Of a stretch of DNA of 64,000 bases, positions 40,695 through 50,184 are shown in pieces; the stretch's first letter is position 1, and every line of letters starts with the position of its first letter. Source of the DNA: a virus; IMG/VR virus record IMGVR_UViG_3300046787_000130, positions 97,238 through 161,237 of that record, one strand, 5' to 3'. The position numbers and the translations under genes were made by a program. The notes under the pieces were generated by a model. That model was given only the letters and a program-made list of their open reading frames with translations. It was not told the DNA's origin and made no database searches.

Positions 40695-42276
40695 ACTAGA
40701 AAATTTTCCTTCTGTTAACTATCCAAGTTTGCGTGAGTGCCCTGAAAGACGGGCATTCATGCAATCTCAGTTTGACAAGTATGGGATTACCAATACAAAC
40801 TGCTATCTGACAGACAGATACGAAAAGATTAAAGACCAGTACACTATCCATAGTGCTATTCCGCATGAAGGATACATGCCGGGAATAACTCTGTCATTCT
40901 TAACGCTGATTAAAAACTGGTATGACAAGAATGAAGAAGAGTATGCTATATTTTGCGATGATGATACTGAATTCTTAAGCATAGATTATTGGACATTTAC
41001 TTGGGATGAGTTTGTTAACAACTTGCCTGAAGATTGGGAATGCGTTCAACTCTTCAGAGTTAAACATTGGATGGGCGCGAGTGGTAGTTATGTAGTTGGA
41101 GACTGGGCAATAGAAATTCCCAAGTTACAACTCAGAGAAAAAATGTGGGATGATTGGGGAACAACTTTTCTTCTGAAGAGAAGTTATGCCAAAAAGATAC
41201 TGGACAGACATTACATATCTCCGATAGAATACAGTTTTGACGTACCATGTCCAATTTGGCAACACCTGTATCCGCTGCCTGAAAATATATTGTATCGGTA
41301 TCTTGGTAAGGTATATAACTTTCCGTTGTTTGCTGAGAAACTTGACTTGCTTACTAGTTCAAGCACGTGCAACCCTACGCATAATATGTACAACATATAT
41401 GAAAATGCGCATATTAATTCATATGATTACATTAAAGTTTTATGGAAGACCCAACATAACATTAAAGACTTGTTGATACCTCAAAAGTTTGCCTTTTTGA
41501 CATCAATCAATTATACTAGTTTGATTGAGAGCGAAGATAGGCGAAACTTTATGAATTCTCAGATTGCAAAATACGGGATTGATAAGGCTAATGTATTCTT
41601 AGCAAAGCGTCTATCTGAGCACAAAGAAGAGTTTAACTACACTGGTAAGCATCTTTGGATGATGGATGATGGTGGTATTGGTGCAGTGCTATCACACTTA
41701 AGTCTCATCAAGAATTGGTATGATAACACTACTGAACCTTATGCTTTGTTTTGCGAAGATGACATTGACTTGTCTACATCAGAACACTGGTCATTTACTT
41801 GGGATGAGTTTGTAGCAAAACTCCCGAAAGATTGGGAGTGTGTACAACTAATTCGCATCAAGAACCATAGCAAAATTGAAGTTCGTGAGAAGTTAAATTT
41901 TCGCGATAGATATTGGGATGACTGGGGCGCAACGTATCTACTAACCAGAGACTATGCTAGAAAGATTATCAATCAGTATTGTCATGGTGATGGATTTGTT
42001 TTAGATGTTCCAGGTTGCGATATATACCCCATAATCGAAAATGTTTTATATTGCGGTTTGGGTAAGGTATATAATTGTCCGTTGTTCATAGAGTCAGTTA
42101 AACTGCCTACGACATTTTTGAAAGAATACGAAAAGACTGGATTTGAAGGTTATGATGTTGAGAACGCTATGAAAGGCGACCACTACATCTCTAGCAACTA
42201 CTACAAAGATTTTTGGAAGGTTGCTGGTCCACATGCAAATTTGAAGAAGATAATGGGAGAATATTATAATGACTAA
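40684..42276 (+). CDS. Tandem-domain GT25-like glycosyltransferase
   Basis: A 530-aa protein from GTG 40684, overlapping the reductase gene by 11 nt. Two homologous halves (about 1-265 and 270-530) each contain an ERR/EDRR-MQSQ..KYGI start, LSLIKNWYD, an acidic EEYAIFCDDDTEFLS or EPYALFCEDDIDLS metal site, WTFTWDEFV..LP.DWECVQL and DDWG.T.LL. This resembles LPS glycosyltransferase family 25. Internal duplication may allow two transfers or division of labour between catalytic and binding halves. Confidence 0.75.
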   Translation: MKSKLENFPSVNYPSLRECPERRAFMQSQFDKYGITNTNCYLTDRYEKIKDQYTIHSAIPHEGYMPGITLSFLTLIKNWYDKNEEEYAIFCDDDTEFLSIDYWTFTWDEFVNNLPEDWECVQLFRVKHWMGASGSYVVGDWAIEIPKLQLREKMWDDWGTTFLLKRSYAKKILDRHYISPIEYSFDVPCPIWQHLYPLPENILYRYLGKVYNFPLFAEKLDLLTSSSTCNPTHNMYNIYENAHINSYDYIKVLWKTQHNIKDLLIPQKFAFLTSINYTSLIESEDRRNFMNSQIAKYGIDKANVFLAKRLSEHKEEFNYTGKHLWMMDDGGIGAVLSHLSLIKNWYDNTTEPYALFCEDDIDLSTSEHWSFTWDEFVAKLPKDWECVQLIRIKNHSKIEVREKLNFRDRYWDDWGATYLLTRDYARKIINQYCHGDGFVLDVPGCDIYPIIENVLYCGLGKVYNCPLFIESVKLPTTFLKEYEKTGFEGYDVENAMKGDHYISSNYYKDFWKVAGPHANLKKIMGEYYND

Positions 42277-43246
42277 CTTTGTCACTAAGGCTCTTGATGC
42301 TGGCGGCAGCATTGTTCCTTTGCTTGTTCCACCTAATGAGAAAACCAGAGGAACAGGATTATTTAATCCATGTGTATACAATGATAATGGCACGCTTCGC
42401 CTCAATCTAAGACATTGCCAGTATACCATCTATCACGCTGAGAAGAATCGGTTTGAGCACCACTATGGTCCTCTGATTTATCTCAATCCTGAAAATGATG
42501 TCACTCTAACTACAACCAACTACTATTGCGAACTTGATGCTGATGGCATGGTTGCGCAATATGCTCCTGTTGACACTAGTGCTCTTGATGTACGTCCAAT
42601 CTGGGAATTTGTCGGATTGGAAGATTGTCGCATGGTTCGATGGGACAATAAGTTGTATTTGTCTGGTGTTCGCCGTGATACAACTACCAATGGTCAAGGT
42701 AGAATGGAACTCTCTGAGATTGTAGTTGAACGTAATACTGTTAAGGAAGTATCACGCTTTCGCATTCCTGCCCCATTCCCAGATACGTCATATTGCGAAA
42801 AGAACTGGATGCCTATTGAAGACATGCCGTATCATTATGTTAAGTGGAGCAACCCTACTGAAATTGTTCGCGTAGACCCAGTTAACAAAACTTGCGAATC
42901 GGTCTTTATGGGCAAGTTTGTCGAGAAGCCTTGGGATTACCGGGGAGGCTCTCAGGTTATACCATTTGGCGAATACCGCATATGCGTAGCCCATATTGTA
43001 AACTTGTTCAAGAGTGAGCAAGGCAGAAAGAACGCGACATATCGTCATGTATTCATTGTATGGGATAAGGATTGGAATGTAGTCAAGTATACTGAACCTT
43101 TTGATTTTATGGGAGCAGAAGTTGAATTCTGCTGTGGTATGACGGCACATAATGATGACATCTTGATTACGTTTGGCTTCCAAGATAATGCCGCCTATCT
43201 ACTAAAGGTTCCTGCTAAGTTTATTGGAGATTATGTTAATGTCTGA
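42269..43246 (+). CDS. GH130-like five-bladed propeller, glycosidase/phosphorylase-like
   Basis: A 325-aa beta-propeller protein. GLFNPCVYNDNG, FVGLEDCRMVRWDNKLYLSG, EKNWMPIED, DYRGGSQVIPF and GAEVEFCCGM are the kind of spaced blades seen in GH130-type mannoside phosphorylases and related phage glycan genes. Sandwiched between a GT25-like enzyme and FkbM methyltransferases, so a role in glycan trimming or transfer is inferred. Confidence 0.65.
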   Translation: MTNFVTKALDAGGSIVPLLVPPNEKTRGTGLFNPCVYNDNGTLRLNLRHCQYTIYHAEKNRFEHHYGPLIYLNPENDVTLTTTNYYCELDADGMVAQYAPVDTSALDVRPIWEFVGLEDCRMVRWDNKLYLSGVRRDTTTNGQGRMELSEIVVERNTVKEVSRFRIPAPFPDTSYCEKNWMPIEDMPYHYVKWSNPTEIVRVDPVNKTCESVFMGKFVEKPWDYRGGSQVIPFGEYRICVAHIVNLFKSEQGRKNATYRHVFIVWDKDWNVVKYTEPFDFMGAEVEFCCGMTAHNDDILITFGFQDNAAYLLKVPAKFIGDYVNV

Positions 43247-45236
43247 CCTGAGATTTGCCATTAGCGAATATGCGCGTGACCCCGAGAACGCTGAAAAGAA
43301 CTTTTTCCTTGCGACCTTATATGAAGCGCAAGGACAATATGCAGCAGCAATATCTTTCTATCTGCGTGCTGCGGAAAGAACCGCAGATGATGACTTAGCA
43401 TATGAATCGCTTCTGAAAGTAGGATTATGCTATGATAGACATGACAATCGCCACAATACAGTTCGTGGTGTCTATAAGCATGCTATCACCTTCCGTCCTG
43501 ACCGTCCTGAAGCATATTACTTGCTAGCCAAGTTTGATAACTACTATCAAAATTTTCCAGATGGCTACCTCATCGCTTGCCTTGGTTTAAATTGCGCTAA
43601 TTTTGACCTTCCGCCACTTCGCGACCGAATGGGCTATACAGGCAAACATCTAATTGTGTTTGAAAAAGCCCTTGCTGCTTGGTGGTGGGGTAAGGGTGAT
43701 GAATCCCGCAAACTCTTTAGTTACATTGCTGAAAACTACTATGACCAGTTAGACCCATACACGCTAGGTGTTCTCCAAGACAATCTTGTTAAACTTGGAA
43801 TCAGTCCGCTTAAGCGATATGGGGCTAAAGCAGTAACCAATTCCGAAATTGTTAACAACATAGATTGGGGTACTCTCACTTGGGATGACATCATCACCAT
43901 TAAGAGAGAGATTGGCAATGAGGATGTTTACGGATACTGGCGTGGCGTTAAGAAAGATGACGTTGTTGTCGATGTTGGCGCTAGCGTAGGACCATTTATC
44001 TGCACAATCTTGAATAAGCAACCTTCCAAGGTGTATTGCGTTGAACCATCAAAAGTTCTAACAACACAGTTGCGGGAAAACATCGAAAAGTATAACGAAT
44101 CAGCAATACCAGTTGAGTATGTCAATAAAGCCATAGTTGGCAACTATGATAAGGTCAATATCTTTGGTGGTAGCAACGATTTTGAAACTACTAGTTTTAT
44201 AGATTTTGTTGCTGACAACAATATTGACCGCATCAATTTCCTAAAGATAGACTGCGAAGGTGGCGAGTATAGCATATTTGCCGATGAGAATATTAACTTC
44301 CTACTCAACAATGTTGAATACATTGCAATGGAAGTTCATTTAAACTATGATGGTTGCAGAGAGAAGTTTAAGCGATTCCGAGACAAGTATCTGAGAAGGT
44401 TCAAGAACTACAAGGTAGTCTCTTGCACAACTCAGCAGATTGTTTGGGGAGCCAATGTAGACCTCAAATCACTCATCTTTGACAACAACTTTATTGACAC
44501 CTATAAATGCGAGTTTATGGTTTATATTTGGAATCGTAAATTTGATTGGGGTAGCAATCTTCCTGAATACGCTGAGATGTTTGAGACTGAAATCTTTGTT
44601 AACAAGATGTACGAGAAGTACTTCAATGTAAATCAGGGTGATGTTGTAGTTGATTTCGGGGCTAATGCTGGCGCATTCTCCTATTCAATTATGGACAAGA
44701 GTCCAAGTCATGTATATTGCGTTGAGCCATCACCAACAATCATCTCAGCACTACGAAAGAATATGGAAGGATATCCTGTCACTATCGTCAACAAGGCAAT
44801 TACTGAAGTTTCCTTTGATGAGGCTAATGTTCCTGCTGATGGCGTCTTCATACATGATAACCGACACGGCACATACTCCGGCATTTCCTTCAAGGATTTT
44901 ATCGCAACCAATAACATCAGTAAAATTGATTTCTTGAAGTTTGATTGCGAAGGCGGGGAGTATTTCATCTTTACTGATGAGAACTATGACTTTATTAAGA
45001 ACAATGTTAAGCATATGGTTGGTGAATGGCATATCACTCATCAAGAAGATGCAGTAGCAAAGTTCAAAAAGTTTAGAGACACCTACCTAAAGAATATGTG
45101 TAATTTTCATATCTTTGACCGCAATGATGTAGAAGTGTCGCATCTAATCTTTGATGATTCATACATCGAAAATTTTGATGCGGAACACAAGCATGATTTT
45201 ACTGGTCAATTAATAATCTACATTAACAACAACTAA
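43239..45236 (+). CDS. TPR protein fused to two FkbM-type methyltransferase domains
   Basis: A 665-aa protein. Residues about 1-200 form a tetratricopeptide-like helical region (LATLYEAQGQYAAAISFYLR, AYYLLAK). Two SAM-methyltransferase domains follow: VVVDVGASVGPFICTIL with VYCVEPS and FLKIDCEGGEYSIF; then VVVDFGANAGAFSYSIM with VYCVEPS and FLKFDCEGGEYFIF. FkbM enzymes O-methylate sugars or other hydroxyls. GGAG is best spaced to ATG 43239. Its substrate is probably a phage-made glycan. Confidence 0.85.
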   Translation: MSDLRFAISEYARDPENAEKNFFLATLYEAQGQYAAAISFYLRAAERTADDDLAYESLLKVGLCYDRHDNRHNTVRGVYKHAITFRPDRPEAYYLLAKFDNYYQNFPDGYLIACLGLNCANFDLPPLRDRMGYTGKHLIVFEKALAAWWWGKGDESRKLFSYIAENYYDQLDPYTLGVLQDNLVKLGISPLKRYGAKAVTNSEIVNNIDWGTLTWDDIITIKREIGNEDVYGYWRGVKKDDVVVDVGASVGPFICTILNKQPSKVYCVEPSKVLTTQLRENIEKYNESAIPVEYVNKAIVGNYDKVNIFGGSNDFETTSFIDFVADNNIDRINFLKIDCEGGEYSIFADENINFLLNNVEYIAMEVHLNYDGCREKFKRFRDKYLRRFKNYKVVSCTTQQIVWGANVDLKSLIFDNNFIDTYKCEFMVYIWNRKFDWGSNLPEYAEMFETEIFVNKMYEKYFNVNQGDVVVDFGANAGAFSYSIMDKSPSHVYCVEPSPTIISALRKNMEGYPVTIVNKAITEVSFDEANVPADGVFIHDNRHGTYSGISFKDFIATNNISKIDFLKFDCEGGEYFIFTDENYDFIKNNVKHMVGEWHITHQEDAVAKFKKFRDTYLKNMCNFHIFDRNDVEVSHLIFDDSYIENFDAEHKHDFTGQLIIYINNN

Positions 45237-45237
45237 T

Positions 45238-45894
45238 ATGGCATACATCAACGCAAATATCCCGCCCATCGAATGCTATGTGCGGTCAAACTTCCTTCAA
45301 AACAGACCTGAGTGGGATGCTGAAAAGGATTTCTATCTTCCAGTATTAATATTTGGTGTGGCGTCTATACCGCACCGAGCGCCTCTATTTCATTTCATTA
45401 TGGAGGATGAGGGGCTTTGGTTTCGTATGCCAATCCACGCATTCTGTCACAAGACGCCAGCCAAACAACCTGAACTTACCAATCTAGTTTTATGGGATTG
45501 CTTCAGTTATCATGTTGGTGTTACGCAGTATGACTTTCTAATCAACAAGCGTATGCGATACATTGACCGCAACAAGAACTGGCAAGATGGAACTTACTTG
45601 TTCACTCTTGATTGGGCACAGGAGGATAAGAATGTCGCGGATTTGGGATTTAGTGAAGTCCCTGGTCAGCACAAATGTGGGCACGTCATCAAACTCGACG
45701 ACGGTAATTTTGCCATCCAGCCAAACAACCGAATCAGAGCATTTGAACCCTCCTTTGTCACAAAACCAGGACAGAATGTTATTGACCGTAAGATTGGAAC
45801 CCACATGTGGTCTGTTGAAAATACAACAAAGTGGGTCTTGTCGGATGATGACAGGTATGACTATACAGTGGAGGAAAAGACTAATGGCAACTGA
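45238..45894 (+). CDS. Conserved phage protein of unknown function
   Basis: A 218-aa soluble protein rich in aromatic residues (LFHFIMEDEGLWFRMPIHAF, VLWDCFSYH) and ending in a charged tail. It directly follows the FkbM gene but resembles proteins found near recombination genes of aquatic T4-like phages. No domain recognised. Confidence 0.6.
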   Translation: MAYINANIPPIECYVRSNFLQNRPEWDAEKDFYLPVLIFGVASIPHRAPLFHFIMEDEGLWFRMPIHAFCHKTPAKQPELTNLVLWDCFSYHVGVTQYDFLINKRMRYIDRNKNWQDGTYLFTLDWAQEDKNVADLGFSEVPGQHKCGHVIKLDDGNFAIQPNNRIRAFEPSFVTKPGQNVIDRKIGTHMWSVENTTKWVLSDDDRYDYTVEEKTNGN

Positions 45895-46201
45895 GTACGA
45901 TTTTGGGTTTAGTTTTGAGGACAGTGAGCCAACAACTCCTGTAGTTCCCGACAATACTGACCTTAAGGCTTTACAGGAAAAAGTAGACTCCCTTTTGACA
46001 TCACAGACTAGTTTGCTTGATACGCAAAACCAGCTGCTAGAGGAACGGTATAAAGCCAAGTTGAAGGAAGTAGAAGGCTTGATTCTGCCGCTTCTATATA
46101 ATCTGATGAAGAACCCCGATAAGGCTTACATCAAGTGGGAGAATCGGGCACCTGTCATACAAAAACAGATTGACAAGATTACGGCAATTACTAGGAGTTA
46201 A
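45884..46201 (+). CDS. Coiled-coil protein of unknown function
   Basis: A 105-residue protein from ATG 45884 with GTGGAGGAAAAG upstream, overlapping the previous stop by 11 nt. Acidic N-terminus (EYDFGFSFEDSEPTTP), then a heptad-rich helix (KALQEKVDSLLTSQTSLLDT) and a basic end. The upstream extension of the frame is a shadow. Function unknown. Confidence 0.6.
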   Translation: MATEYDFGFSFEDSEPTTPVVPDNTDLKALQEKVDSLLTSQTSLLDTQNQLLEERYKAKLKEVEGLILPLLYNLMKNPDKAYIKWENRAPVIQKQIDKITAITRS

Positions 46202-46203
46202 CA

Positions 46204-46410
46204 ATGTCAGACAAAATCACATGTGACAACTGTGGTTCTGTCTTCGCTTTACTATATGATGAAGATGAGGTAAGTTATACCCCATCACACTGCCCTTTCT
46301 GCGGAGACTACTACGACAACGCATCAGAAGAATTAGATTTCAACAATGATGACGACAATTTTAAGGACATGATGGAAAGCGATGATGTCCTGTTTGGGGA
46401 TGACGATTGA
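46204..46410 (+). CDS. Zinc-ribbon protein
   Basis: A 68-residue protein with two metal-binding knuckles, CDNCGS and CPFCGD, about 20 residues apart, followed by a strongly acidic tail (EELDFNNDDDNFKD). Such small zinc ribbons often act as transcription or replication accessory factors; no specific role can be assigned. Its end overlaps the TTG start of the resolvase. Confidence 0.7.
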   Translation: MSDKITCDNCGSVFALLYDEDEVSYTPSHCPFCGDYYDNASEELDFNNDDDNFKDMMESDDVLFGDDD

Positions 46411-46958
46411 TTGTCGTTGGTATTGACTACTCACTGACTTGCCCCTGCGTTTGTGTCGCTAAAGACCAGACATTCAGTAATAGTTACTTTTACTATCTGA
46501 CAGACCGGAAATCAGTGATAGGCAAGTTTCATAACATCCTTGGTGACCCTCATCCTGAGTACTTAACTGACCAGGAACGATATGAGAACATTGCAACTTG
46601 GGTGATTGAAATCCTAGCCAACTTTAATCGCGATGAGATTGTTATCATGATTGAAGACTATTCTTTCGGTTCAAAGGGCAGAGTGTTCAACCTTGCTGAG
46701 AACTGCGGCATTCTAAAGTACTTGTTATATAAGCACAACTACATATTCCATACTGTTGCTCCTACCGTTATCAAGAAGTTTGCTACAGGCAAGGGTAATG
46801 CAACAAAGGAAAAGATGTATGAGGCTTTCGTTAATGATACAATGATTGACTTACAAAACATCTTGTTGCCAAACGTCAAACTAAACTCCCCTATCACGGA
46901 CATTGTTGACGCTTGGTACTTGGCAAGATACATGCAACATAGTTTGGAGAAAGTATGA
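46407..46958 (+). CDS. RuvC-like Holliday-junction resolvase/RNase H fold nuclease, TTG start
   Basis: A 183-aa nuclease. IVVGIDYSLTCP supplies the first catalytic Asp, IEDYSFGSKG a Glu, VIKKFATGKGNATKEKM the basic DNA-contact loop and PITDIVDAWYLARY the final Asp pair, the order found in RuvC proteins. The start must be TTG 46407: an in-frame stop lies six bases upstream and the fold begins at residue 3. TGGGGA precedes it. Possible replacement for T4 endonuclease VII (gp49). Confidence 0.83.
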   Translation: MIVVGIDYSLTCPCVCVAKDQTFSNSYFYYLTDRKSVIGKFHNILGDPHPEYLTDQERYENIATWVIEILANFNRDEIVIMIEDYSFGSKGRVFNLAENCGILKYLLYKHNYIFHTVAPTVIKKFATGKGNATKEKMYEAFVNDTMIDLQNILLPNVKLNSPITDIVDAWYLARYMQHSLEKV

Positions 46959-47941
46959 AAAAGGTTTTGGTTACTGGCGCAGCTGGGTTTCTAGGTTCAC
47001 ACCTTTGCGAGAGATTGCTTGCCGAAGGCTGTCGCGTATATGCCTTTGACAACCTATACACGGGGTCAATGGATAACATCCGTCACCTCATGACGAGTGA
47101 TATGTTCAGTTTCCATAATCTAGATGTCACATATACAAATTTTGTGCATCTTGCGCATTGCCTTACTGGCGGCAACCTAAGTGAAATTTATAATCTTGCT
47201 TGCCCAGCATCTCCAGTTCACTATCAGAAAGACCCGATTTATACTTGGAAGACGAGTGTGATTGGCGCTATGAATGTTCTTGAACTAGCCGAGTTTGTCA
47301 GAAAGTTTGATGGCATCTCGCCGCGTGTTGTACAAGCATCCACGTCTGAGGTGTATGGCGACCCTCATGTTCACCCGCAACCTGAAGGTTATTTTGGTAA
47401 TGTTAACCCAATTGGAATTAGGTCTTGTTATGATGAAGGCAAACGCGCAGCAGAATCCCTTTTCTTTGACTTTAAACGAGTTCATGATACTAACACTGGC
47501 GTGTTCCGTATCTTTAATACTTATGGTCCACGTATGGCTACGGATGATGGTCGTGTAGTCAGTAACTTTATTGTTGCTGGCATTCGCAAAGAGCCCCTTG
47601 TCATTCAAGGAACAGGACAACAGAGTCGCAGTTTCTGTTATGTTGATGACTTGATTGAAGGTATCCTGCGGTTCGCAAGAAGTGACCTTGCTGGTCCTGT
47701 AAACATCGGCAACCCAACTGAGTTTACTATTCAGCAATTAGCGGATATGATAGTAGACCGTTACGGAATTAAGACATGTTATGTTCCTGCTGTACAAGAT
47801 GACCCAAAACAGCGTAAGCCTGATATCACTACAGCACAAACGCGACTGAAGTGGAATCCTACTGTAGAACTACAAGAAGGTCTAGATAAGACCGCAGCAT
47901 ACTTTGAGGAGAAACTAAAATGTCGGAGCAAGATACTGTAG
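46955..47941 (+). CDS. UDP-glucuronate decarboxylase-like SDR (UDP-xylose synthase type)
   Basis: A 328-aa extended SDR. VLVTGAAGFLGSHLCERL binds NAD; CPASPVHYQKDPIYTWKTSV, STSEVYGDPHVHPQPEGY and IGIRSCYDEGKRAAES are the hallmark motifs of UDP-glucuronate decarboxylases. Together with the dehydrogenase-like gene at 11345 it would suggest a UDP-xylose branch. ATG 46955 overlaps the resolvase stop. Confidence 0.88.
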   Translation: MKKVLVTGAAGFLGSHLCERLLAEGCRVYAFDNLYTGSMDNIRHLMTSDMFSFHNLDVTYTNFVHLAHCLTGGNLSEIYNLACPASPVHYQKDPIYTWKTSVIGAMNVLELAEFVRKFDGISPRVVQASTSEVYGDPHVHPQPEGYFGNVNPIGIRSCYDEGKRAAESLFFDFKRVHDTNTGVFRIFNTYGPRMATDDGRVVSNFIVAGIRKEPLVIQGTGQQSRSFCYVDDLIEGILRFARSDLAGPVNIGNPTEFTIQQLADMIVDRYGIKTCYVPAVQDDPKQRKPDITTAQTRLKWNPTVELQEGLDKTAAYFEEKLKCRSKIL

Positions 47942-48294
47942 AGAATTGTGATGGCGCGTTTTGGTATCTCACTACTGAGACAACAGCCAATTCTGAAAAC
48001 ACTGTATTGAATACTGACTTTTACAAATTCAAAAATGCAACCAAAGCCGTAGAAACTGAAATCGGCTTTAAATACAACATTTTACTTTTCAAAGAAAACG
48101 AAGTAGAATATACGAAAGCCGTGCTTGGTGACCCGCACGGCTACATCTCCAGATTAGGCAAAATGGGATACAATGGTCTACTTGTCAAGGTAGACAGTAT
48201 TCCGAAGAAAACGCTTAAGCAGATGGTCCAAAAGGTAATGGGCGATTTCTCCATTCCCGATTCGCAAATTAAGAATGTACTGAAACAAGTGTGA
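47920..48294 (+). CDS. Unknown protein
   Basis: A 124-residue protein from ATG 47920 (GAGGAG upstream), overlapping the decarboxylase gene by 22 nt. Mixed alpha/beta with a C-terminal helical, basic region (KKTLKQMVQKVMGDFS). No family recognised. Confidence 0.6.
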   Translation: MSEQDTVENCDGAFWYLTTETTANSENTVLNTDFYKFKNATKAVETEIGFKYNILLFKENEVEYTKAVLGDPHGYISRLGKMGYNGLLVKVDSIPKKTLKQMVQKVMGDFSIPDSQIKNVLKQV

Positions 48295-48301
48295 GGTTAT
48301 T

Positions 48302-48604
48302 ATGAATAATGATGTTGTGACTACTAATGATGGGTTCTTTGTTCGTGAACCCAAGGCTGATATGAATCAGGCTCAGTTGTCTGAATTGCTCAAGAACAAC
48401 GTGATGACTGTCACCTTCACTAAGGTTGACGGTACTGAGCGCACCATGCGTTGTACTCTCCTTCCTGAATATCTCCCACCTGAAACCGGCAGCAAGCAGA
48501 TGCTTACTGAAGGCGTGCGCAACAATCTCTCTGTATGGGATGTTGAAGCAGGTGGCTGGCGTTCCTTCCGTGTTGATTCCGTCAAGAACATTCGCGTAGG
48601 TTAA
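48302..48604 (+). CDS. Sm-like/SH3-fold WYL_2 (DUF2693-like) protein
   Basis: A 100-residue protein with the pattern VMTVTFTKVDGTERTMRCTL, LPEYLPPE and LSVWDVEAGGWRSFRVDSV, which I associate with the WYL_2/DUF2693 small beta-barrel family common in T4-like phages. Nucleic-acid or ligand binding is possible. GAGG precedes ATG 48302. Confidence 0.75.
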   Translation: MNNDVVTTNDGFFVREPKADMNQAQLSELLKNNVMTVTFTKVDGTERTMRCTLLPEYLPPETGSKQMLTEGVRNNLSVWDVEAGGWRSFRVDSVKNIRVG

Positions 48605-48609
48605 AAATA

Positions 48610-49647
48610 ATGGCAAAGGTTCGTAAGCCTGTCTACAATCTGGAACCAGATTGGAAAGGTGAATTCACGCAGTCTGATATCATCAAAGCCTATACTTGGT
48701 ATGATGAGAACAAGAATGAGAAGGATGCTTCAGCCTATCTTAAGGTTGAACAGAACATTGCCCGTAACTTTCGTACACTAGCATGGTCTAAGCGCATGCT
48801 AGAGCGCGGCTGCGTGTTTACAGAAACCTCTCTTGCTACCATTGAACAGATGGAGCAAGAGATGAAGGATGAGATTGTTAGAGTTAAGACTGCGCGTCAA
48901 GCCATTCAAGCCGCAAAGGTGAATGCGCCTAGTATTCAGGAACTAACTGAACAGAAGGCTAAGAGATTCATCTCTGAACTTGAAGGTGCAGTTGATGATT
49001 ATGAAGGCAAGTATAGCGAGTTCAATGCCTATGAATGGATGACAGAAAATGGCGTAAAGGCTGCTCATGCCAGTCATATCGCAGACTACTTCCGTGAACG
49101 TTCTAAAGAACTTGTATTGGCTTTGTCCGGTAAGGACAAGGAGTTAGCTGAAGGGTATGCTGCGCTTGGAAAGACCAAGTTGATGAACCTAACCAAGATG
49201 ATTGCTGGTATTGTACAAGATGCCGGTAAGATTGGCGTCAATCAGAAGGTTGTCCGCAAGCCTCGCAAGAAGAAGTCTATTTCTGTAGAAAAGATTCTCA
49301 GTAAGTTGACCTTCAAGCAGGAAGACACTGAATTTAAGTTGACATCACTAAATCCAGTAAAAATTCTTGAAGCCCAGCAACTTTGGGTATTTAACGTGAA
49401 AACTCGCAAACTGGGCTTGTATGTCGCAGAAAACAGTGCCGGATTGGCTGTAAAGGGCGCTACGATTGTTAATTACAATCCATCTAATTCTATCTCCAAG
49501 ACCCTAAGAAAGCCAAAGGACGTTCTAAATACTGTTGTGACTGGTGGTAAGATTGCCCTCCGTAAGGTTATGGATGGCGTCAATGCCAAGCCTCAGAAAC
49601 TCAATGGGCGTATCAACAAAGATACGATTCTGCTAAGGGTAGAATAG
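48610..49647 (+). CDS. Conserved large-phage protein of unknown function
   Basis: A 345-aa soluble protein. Helical N-terminal two-thirds with repeated charged helices (TWYDENKNEKDASAYLKVEQ, LATIEQMEQEMKDEIVRVKT), a basic linker (VVRKPRKKKSISVEK), and a beta-rich C-terminal domain (LWVFNVKTRKLGLYVAENSA). The basic linker and C-terminal domain suggest nucleic-acid binding. No function known to me. Confidence 0.65.
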   Translation: MAKVRKPVYNLEPDWKGEFTQSDIIKAYTWYDENKNEKDASAYLKVEQNIARNFRTLAWSKRMLERGCVFTETSLATIEQMEQEMKDEIVRVKTARQAIQAAKVNAPSIQELTEQKAKRFISELEGAVDDYEGKYSEFNAYEWMTENGVKAAHASHIADYFRERSKELVLALSGKDKELAEGYAALGKTKLMNLTKMIAGIVQDAGKIGVNQKVVRKPRKKKSISVEKILSKLTFKQEDTEFKLTSLNPVKILEAQQLWVFNVKTRKLGLYVAENSAGLAVKGATIVNYNPSNSISKTLRKPKDVLNTVVTGGKIALRKVMDGVNAKPQKLNGRINKDTILLRVE

Positions 49648-49657
49648 GGGAGCAAAC

Positions 49658-50179
49658 ATGGTTCGAATTCAAAACACACTTTTGGATAAGAGCGATGTGA
49701 ATTATATTAGAGAGTACGCGAATTTTGTATTGAATCGCTTTGTGCCGAAGTCAGTTCAAAAGACTGCACTAATCAAGATTAAAATCATACACCCTGATGA
49801 CTTGGATGATGAAGAGTATGAAGAGGCACGTTCAATCCGTGCTTGGTGTATGTATGAAGGCGTCATCAAAGACAAGCGCCAGTTTAGTGTAGTCCTGACG
49901 TACCCTAGATATAATGCGGCTGCTAAAAAACCGCTGACACGTTTAAAGAAAATACTTATTGACCTTGGTCATGAACTAATTCACGTTAAGCAATACCTCA
50001 ACAATGAGATATTTGATTATAAGAATGGATTTGTTCGATACAAGGGCGAAGAGTTTGATGATTCCTACAAGACTCGCTTGGAAAACTATTTTGAGTCTCC
50101 GTGGGAAGTGGAGGCATACGGCAGAGAATATGGTCTGTTCCGTATATACGAGCAAATGAAGAAGAAGGGAGAGTTGTAA
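49658..50179 (+). CDS. SprT-like zinc metalloprotease-like protein
   Basis: A 173-residue protein with an HExxH motif in DLGHELIHVKQYL (about 107-119) and a downstream acidic segment ESPWEVEAYGRE that could provide the third ligand. It differs from the virion protease at 31424 and lacks a low-complexity leader, so it is more likely an intracellular peptidase or peptidase-fold DNA-associated protein. Confidence 0.65.
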   Translation: MVRIQNTLLDKSDVNYIREYANFVLNRFVPKSVQKTALIKIKIIHPDDLDDEEYEEARSIRAWCMYEGVIKDKRQFSVVLTYPRYNAAAKKPLTRLKKILIDLGHELIHVKQYLNNEIFDYKNGFVRYKGEEFDDSYKTRLENYFESPWEVEAYGREYGLFRIYEQMKKKGEL

Positions 50180-50184
50180 TTTCT

